Shown: one piece after another, positions 13,422-17,190 of the stretch | How the letters are laid out: the number at the start of each line of letters is the position of its first letter | How positions within the stretch are numbered: position 1 is the first letter of the stretch | Assembly (NCBI GenBank): GCA_035575515.1 | Contig: DATLXU010000121.1 | Span: forward strand, 1-17,190 | Length of the DNA: 17,190 bases | Reading direction: 5' to 3' | Source: DATLXU01 sp035575515 | GTDB lineage: Bacteria > Acidobacteriota > Blastocatellia > UBA7656 | Position numbers and translations under genes: made by a program | Notes under the pieces: generated by a model | The model's input: the letters and a program-made list of their open reading frames with translations, nothing else | Told to the model about the DNA's origin: nothing | The model's database searches: none

Positions 13422-14087
13422 ATGATGGTGAGGATTATCTTCGTTGCGTTCGCATACCTGCTCGGCTCCATTCCTTTCGGATATCTCCTTGTTAAATATG
13501 TCTTCACAAGCGGCGAAGACGTGCGCCGCGTCGGCTCAGGCGGGATCGGAGCCACGAACGTCACGCGCCGCGCCGGATTGAAGGCCGGGCTGCTTACTTA
13601 CCTCTTCGACGTTGCCAAGGGAACGGTTGCGGTGATGATGATGCGGCTCGTGGCAAACGACGATTATCTATGGATAGGTGCAGCAGCTGTGGCCGCAATC
13701 GTTGGCCACATCTTCCCGGTCTTCTTGAAATTTCGCGGCGGCAAAGGCGTGGCGACCGGCGTTGGAGTTTACCTCGCGCTCGCGCCGCTTTCAGTCATCA
13801 CAACGCTCGCGCTGTGGGCGGCGATTGTTTATTCGACTCGGTACGTCTCGCTTGGCTCGATCATCGCTACAGCCGCAGTGCCGTTGTGGACTTGGCTTTA
13901 TTACGGTCTGGTGTGGCCGAGCGAGCATCTGAGCGCGCTCATCATCATTGCAATCGCAGGGTGCGCGCTCATCGTCGCCAAGCATCACGAAAACATCAAT
14001 CGCCTGATGCGCGGGACTGAAAACAAAATCGGAACGAGAATCAATCCCGGCCCGGATAGACAGGCCGTAAGCGAGGGCCAGAATTGA
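13422..14087 (+). CDS. plsY: Glycerol-3-phosphate acyltransferase PlsY
   Basis: Integral membrane enzyme that acylates sn-glycerol 3-phosphate from acyl-phosphate, the first step of phospholipid synthesis in most bacteria. At 221 aa it is near family length. The three conserved cytoplasmic motifs are present: GSGGIGATNVTR (about 37-48), FRGGKGVATGVG (about 104-115), and HHENINRLMRGTENKIG near the C-terminus. The remaining sequence is hydrophobic in several spans, beginning with FVAFAYLLGSIPFGYLL. GGAG at 13410-13413 lies 8 bases before ATG 13422. The last bases overlap the TTG start of gpsA, whose product supplies the glycerol-3-phosphate substrate. Identification is secure. Confidence 0.95.
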   Translation: MMVRIIFVAFAYLLGSIPFGYLLVKYVFTSGEDVRRVGSGGIGATNVTRRAGLKAGLLTYLFDVAKGTVAVMMMRLVANDDYLWIGAAAVAAIVGHIFPVFLKFRGGKGVATGVGVYLALAPLSVITTLALWAAIVYSTRYVSLGSIIATAAVPLWTWLYYGLVWPSEHLSALIIIAIAGCALIVAKHHENINRLMRGTENKIGTRINPGPDRQAVSEGQN

Positions 14088-15112
14088 TCTCCAGTAATGA
14101 GACTAAGCGCGCGACTAAGCGCGTGGCCGTCATCGGCGCGGGCAGTTGGGGCACCGCGCTTGCGATGGTCGCGGCGCGCAATCATCATATTGTTCGCTTG
14201 TGGGCGCGCGAGGAGGAAGTTGCCGCAGGCATAAACCGCGAGCGCAGGAATCCCTTTTACCTTTCCGATTTCAATCTTCCTGAAAACATCTACGCGACGA
14301 CTTCGATTCAAGCGGCTCTTGAAGATTGCGATTTCGTTCTGCTTGTAGTGCCGTCGCACGCGATGCGCGAAGTCGTTGCGCGAATGAGCGATTATCTAAA
14401 CAGCGAAGCTATTATCGTGAGCGCGACCAAAGGGGTTGAAAACATCACGCTGATGCGGATGGAAGAAGTCATCACGGATGTGCTTCGAGATAAAGCAGAG
14501 CCGCGATTCGTTGCGCTGTCAGGGCCGAGCTTCGCGCGTGAAGTTGCGAAAGGCGACCCGACTGCGATAGTAGCCGCGAGCCGAGATGCCAGATGGAGCC
14601 AGACAATTCAGCGCGAGTTAAGCTCAAGCGTGTTTCGCATCTACACAAATGACGACGTTGTAGGCGTAGAGCTTGGCGGCGCGGTAAAGAACGTCGTGGC
14701 CATTGCGTCGGGTGTTGTTCGCGGGCTTGGACTTGGCACGAACGCTGTTGCCGCGATAATAACGCGAGGGCTTGCTGAGATGACTCGCCTTGCGCAAGCG
14801 CAAGGAGCGAGAGTCGAAACGATGGCGGGACTTGCAGGGCTTGGCGACCTTGTATTGACCTGCACGGGCGAGCTTTCGCGCAATCGCCATGTCGGAGTCG
14901 AGCTTGGCAAAGGGCGAAGATTGGATGAGATTGTCGGCGAGATGCGCGAAGTGGCTGAAGGCGTGAAGACTACGCGCGCGATTTACGAGCTTGGGCGACG
15001 GTTGAACGTTGATATGCCGATAACCGCAAGCATCTACGCGCTGCTTTACGAGAACAAGCCGGCAATTGACGCGGCTAACGAATTAATGGGTCGCCCGCTC
15101 AGGCGCGAGTGA
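14084..15112 (+). CDS. gpsA: NAD(P)-dependent glycerol-3-phosphate dehydrogenase GpsA
   Basis: Soluble enzyme reducing dihydroxyacetone phosphate to sn-glycerol 3-phosphate for phospholipid synthesis. At 342 aa it is the normal length. The Rossmann motif VIGAGSWGTALA is at about 15-26. SATKGVE, LSGPSFAREVAKGDPTAIV, and the catalytic-lysine motif VELGGAVKNVVAIASG (Lys about 202) follow, then GLAGLGDLVLTCTGELSRNR and PITASIYALLYE. The start is TTG 14084, overlapping the plsY stop in TTGA; GAGGG at 14073-14077 is 6 bases before it, which supports this start and translational coupling. The first 12 residues are a polar leader before the Rossmann strand. Confidence 0.96.
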   Translation: MISSNETKRATKRVAVIGAGSWGTALAMVAARNHHIVRLWAREEEVAAGINRERRNPFYLSDFNLPENIYATTSIQAALEDCDFVLLVVPSHAMREVVARMSDYLNSEAIIVSATKGVENITLMRMEEVITDVLRDKAEPRFVALSGPSFAREVAKGDPTAIVAASRDARWSQTIQRELSSSVFRIYTNDDVVGVELGGAVKNVVAIASGVVRGLGLGTNAVAAIITRGLAEMTRLAQAQGARVETMAGLAGLGDLVLTCTGELSRNRHVGVELGKGRRLDEIVGEMREVAEGVKTTRAIYELGRRLNVDMPITASIYALLYENKPAIDAANELMGRPLRRE

Positions 15113-15125
15113 AGAAAGGTGAGCT

Positions 15126-15560
15126 ATGTTTACCATGCGACCAATAGGAACAGTGCGCAGTCCATACACCGAAACGTCCCAGATACCAAAAGGTCCCGGC
15201 GCTCGCCACGATGCGGAAGGCTTTCTGGAGATTCTGCCGGAGTTCGAGCAAGGGCTGACAGACATCGAAGGATTCTCGCACCTTTACGTCATCTGGATAT
15301 TCGACAGAGCGCAAGGGTACGAGTTGATGGGCACGCCACCCACAGACGACAGGCAGCACGGCGTCTTTGCTACGCGGTCGCCGAGAAGACCGAACCCTAT
15401 TGGACTGACGGTCGTGCGACTGCGAGTTGCCGGACTCGATATGCTCGATGGCACTCCGATACTTGATATAAAGCCATACTTATCGAGCGTGCCGGCAGAA
15501 GAGTTGAAGCGGGGATGGTTAGCGGAAGCAGAAGAGCGAAGAGGACGAGTCAGCGATTGA
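15126..15560 (+). CDS. trmO: TrmO/TsaA-family tRNA (N6-threonylcarbamoyladenosine37-N6)-methyltransferase
   Basis: SAM-dependent enzyme family that methylates t6A37 in tRNAs decoding ACY codons in E. coli. The 144-aa protein is a single TsaA beta-barrel domain: MRPIGTVRSPYTE near the start, IEGFSHLYVIWIFD in the middle, then the signature FATRSPRRPNPIGLTVVRL and GTPILDIKPYL. It lacks the extra C-terminal domain of longer E. coli-type members, as many short homologues do. AAGG/GGTGA at 15116-15122 lies just upstream of ATG 15126; ATG 15135 is an alternative. It follows gpsA by 13 bases and is probably in the same transcript, though its role is unrelated to lipids. The precise tRNA substrate here is inferred from the family. 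Confidence 0.85.
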   Translation: MFTMRPIGTVRSPYTETSQIPKGPGARHDAEGFLEILPEFEQGLTDIEGFSHLYVIWIFDRAQGYELMGTPPTDDRQHGVFATRSPRRPNPIGLTVVRLRVAGLDMLDGTPILDIKPYLSSVPAEELKRGWLAEAEERRGRVSD

Positions 15561-15604
15561 AGCTACGAATGAATTGGCGATTCAGTCAGCAGGTGTGAGC
15601 GAAA

Positions 15605-16333
15605 TCAGTGCCGGGTTGCGCGCTCGACTTCACTGCGTTGAGAAATTCGATTCGGTCCTGAGCGAGAAGCTCTATCAAAGAATTTCAAGTTCGGCGCAGT
15701 TGTTGAGATTGCAATGAGCCACTGCGCCGCGAAATATGTGCTCAGGATTAATGATGGCGCTTCGGGGAATGGCTTTGCGAAGCGATTGATTGCCAGAATC
15801 GAATCGGAAGCCACAAACAGAATCGCTCCGATGCTCGCGAGCAGACTTCCCTTCTGACGAGTGACTATCCAGCGATTGAACGCCTGCCACGCCATCGCGA
15901 GAATCACTATCATATAGACCATCACGGGCAGCTTCATAAACCCGCCGACGTGCGGCAGCAGAATCCACATCATCACGCCGCCGTATAGAAGAAAAGGAGT
16001 TGTATAAAGAAGCGAGGATATGCGGCCAGTCATGTAAACGAACCCGAAAGTGTAAAACAGATGCGCTATGAGAAAGCTCAGCAGTCCCGGAACAAACAGA
16101 TCGCCGGGCAGCATCAAAAAGATGTCACCCACAAGCGAAAAGCATAGCCCAAGCACGATCAAGCCTCGATATGCTGCGTACTCCGGTTCCCTTGCGAACA
16201 CGGCTATCAGAATAATTAAGACCATTGTCAATGGTTTGAAGACGTAAACGGCTGCAACAGGCCCGCGATAAACGGCAAGTATTTCGAGCGTCGCCGAAGC
16301 GGCGGCGAGAATTGTGAGAAGTGCATTCAGCAT
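15605..16333 (-). CDS. YhhN/TMEM86-family membrane protein (lysoplasmalogenase-like)
   Basis: Predicted multi-spanning membrane protein of 242 aa, about eight hydrophobic segments. Family features: YVFKPLTMVLII near the N-terminus, LCFSLVGDIFLMLPGD with the conserved acidic residue, SFLIAHLFYTFGF, FVASDSILAINRF, and STYFAAQWLIA. Mammalian TMEM86 proteins hydrolyse lysoplasmalogens, and bacterial homologues are usually annotated lysoplasmalogenase; activity on this substrate here is not shown by sequence alone. The last 30 residues (after TTAPNLKFF) are polar, basic and outside the usual domain; they lie at 15608-15690 and look like a read-through extension. It converges on trmO with 44 bases between the stops. 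No strong Shine-Dalgarno is visible upstream of the start. Confidence 0.85.
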   Translation of the reverse strand: MLNALLTILAAASATLEILAVYRGPVAAVYVFKPLTMVLIILIAVFAREPEYAAYRGLIVLGLCFSLVGDIFLMLPGDLFVPGLLSFLIAHLFYTFGFVYMTGRISSLLYTTPFLLYGGVMMWILLPHVGGFMKLPVMVYMIVILAMAWQAFNRWIVTRQKGSLLASIGAILFVASDSILAINRFAKPFPEAPSLILSTYFAAQWLIAISTTAPNLKFFDRASRSGPNRISQRSEVERATRH

Positions 16334-16636
16334 ATTCTTCGTTGCAAAAGAATTATTACGAAAGCAGTGATATTACCACCCGCGCGGCAGTTCATCGAGT
16401 CGTCTGCGATTCAAGCTCAATTTCGATTGCCTTCCTTTTTGAAAAAGCTTCTTACAAGCTTTGCTTTAAGCGAATCTCCTGCTCGATTATGATCCTACGC
16501 AGCGGTCTGAAATTTATTCTTTCATCAAGGAACTGCACTGTGATTATTCATTTCTACTCACGGAAGCAGTGCCGCGTAGCAGTGTGGCGGCGGGGCAATG
16601 ACGAAGCTGTCTGGCTGAATGGTAGCGGAGGCCCAC
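16334..16636. other. intergenic region between the YhhN-family gene and the PilZ gene
   Basis: Divergent spacer of about 300 bases, more AT-rich than the rest of the window. A hairpin of AAAGCTT (16444-16450) and AAGCTTT (16456-16462) with a 5-base loop is visible, preceded by CTTTTTGAAAAAG. CTACGC (16495-16500) and GCGTAG (16574-16579) form a further inverted pair. No clear promoter pair and no convincing gene was found; an open frame from 16321 to 16686 has no family resemblance and no codon pattern like its neighbours. Confidence 0.4.
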
Positions 16637-16942
16637 GTGGAAGAGCGCAGAAAAGGAAAGCGGTTTCAGGTAGATTGGCCGGTTAAGATCGAGGGCACGA
16701 GCGAAGAGGGAGCCAGCTTTACCGAAACAGGCATTGCAGAAAATATCAGTTCTGGCGGCGCGCTGTTGCGGCTAGCTAATGCCGTGCCAGTAGGGGCGAA
16801 GCTCGAAGTTCACATTCAGCTTCCGCTAAACAAAAACAAGTGGATGAAGTACACGGCCCGGATCGTGCGTGTCGAAGACGAAAGCCCTGAGTTCATCGCC
16901 GTCAAGTTCGATTCCACTAAACCGCTCTTTGCCGAAAGCTGA
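16637..16942 (+). CDS. small PilZ-domain protein, candidate c-di-GMP receptor
   Basis: A single-domain PilZ protein of about 101 aa. The family binds cyclic di-GMP through RxxxR near the N-terminus and [D/N]xSxxG on the barrel. Here these appear as RKGKR followed by FQVDWPVKI, and NISSGG in IAENISSGGALLRL, then the barrel strands VGAKLEVHIQLPL and YTARIVRVED. Both ligand motifs are complete. The start is uncertain: GTG 16637 is preceded by GGAGG at 16627-16631 with 5 bases between and gives MEERRKGKRF, a typical PilZ opening; ATG 16619 would add 6 residues but has no Shine-Dalgarno. No partner enzyme is in view, so the output is unknown. Confidence 0.85.
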   Translation: MEERRKGKRFQVDWPVKIEGTSEEGASFTETGIAENISSGGALLRLANAVPVGAKLEVHIQLPLNKNKWMKYTARIVRVEDESPEFIAVKFDSTKPLFAES

Positions 16943-16977
16943 TTGTCGTTCGCACTGCAATTACTGGTTGGCGATTG

Positions 16978-16992
16978 ACTGAGAAACTCAGT
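16978..16992 (+). terminator. possible short hairpin terminator after the PilZ gene
   Basis: ACTGAG (16978-16983) and CTCAGT (16987-16992) pair around AAA. A T-rich stretch (TTCTTTT) starts 8 bases later, so it is at best a weak terminator. It overlaps TTGACT (16975), which could alternatively be a -35 box for the next gene. Confidence 0.3.
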
Positions 16993-17096
16993 TGATACAT
17001 TCTTTTGGTGCGTTATCGCAACAAGTAGTTCCGCACGATATACAACACGCCAGCAATTCTCAATACGGAAAATGAGTTTCGTTGTAAACTTGGCGA

Positions 17097-17190
17097 ATGC
17101 CAAAGAATTACGCCAAACTCCAACAATCTCTGACCTTTGACGAACTGATGCGCTTTCTCGACGAGCAATTTCAACGAGTGCCCGATCACC
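17097..17190 (+). CDS. start of a gene truncated by the window end, unknown (possibly a transposase N-terminus)
   Basis: ATG 17097 opens a frame of 31 codons that runs off the window (MPKNYAKLQQ, then LTFDELMRFLDEQFQRVPDH). I do not recognise it firmly. The pattern of an amphipathic DELMRFLDEQF helix followed by VPDH resembles the start of some DDE transposases of the IS4-like group, which continue IPD(H/P)R, and the DNA around it is more AT-rich than the rest of the window. No Shine-Dalgarno is evident just upstream. This is a guess from a short stretch. Confidence 0.35.
   Translation, partial: MPKNYAKLQQSLTFDELMRFLDEQFQRVPDH

Noticed and set aside
16321..16686. 121-codon frame overlapping the start of the PilZ gene
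   Set aside because: No family resemblance, biased composition (many S, C, R), overlaps the PilZ frame and antisense start of the YhhN gene.
1..17190. tRNA, rRNA or replication origin
   Set aside because: I saw no tRNA cloverleaf with a T-loop motif, no rRNA-like stretch and no cluster of DnaA boxes.

Overview
This window is most of a dcw (division and cell wall) cluster, followed by a small phospholipid and tRNA-modification block, from a moderately GC-rich Gram-negative-type bacterium. MurE carries the DNPR motif of meso-diaminopimelate-adding enzymes. The division genes are the FtsW/FtsQ/FtsA/FtsZ set, and a lipoprotein and a PilZ protein are present. The gene order, the pilin-like lipoprotein and the heptad-repeat intergenic elements suggest an Acidobacteriota-like lineage (for example Blastocatellia). 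That placement is inference and was not tested by any search.

Region 1 (1-9787, all + strand) encodes most of the cytoplasmic and lipid-linked steps of peptidoglycan precursor synthesis: murE (5'-truncated), murF, mraY, murD, ftsW, murG, murC, then ftsQ. MurC, MurD, MurE and MurF build UDP-MurNAc-pentapeptide. MraY and MurG make lipid I and lipid II. FtsW polymerises lipid II at the septum and FtsQ belongs to the divisome scaffold. No murB or ddl lies between murC and ftsQ, where many bacteria keep them.

Region 2 (9853-12617) holds ftsA and ftsZ, separated by an unusual gap of about 350 bp with a good sigma70-type promoter and a 12-bp hairpin. An intrinsic terminator follows ftsZ.

Region 3 (12851-15560, + strand) holds a small pilin-like lipoprotein, plsY and gpsA (overlapping by TTGA; GpsA makes the glycerol-3-phosphate that PlsY acylates), then a TrmO/TsaA-type tRNA methyltransferase. 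Region 4 has a convergent YhhN-family membrane protein on the - strand, a PilZ-domain protein on the + strand, and the first 31 codons of a gene that runs off the window.

The most unusual signal is in the gaps of the mur-fts block. Nearly every non-overlapping junction holds an inverted pair of short tandem arrays, mostly with a 7-base period. The word usually differs from junction to junction: TCAGGGG, GCGGATT (on both sides of ftsW), AGTCCGA, an 8-base ACGCGGAG version, and ACAGGGA. The arms run into neighbouring genes, supplying stop codons, the FtsQ C-terminal tail and probably the FtsW N-terminus. They abut the murD and murG start codons, which lack Shine-Dalgarno sequences. These resemble in form the heptameric STRR repeats described in cyanobacteria.
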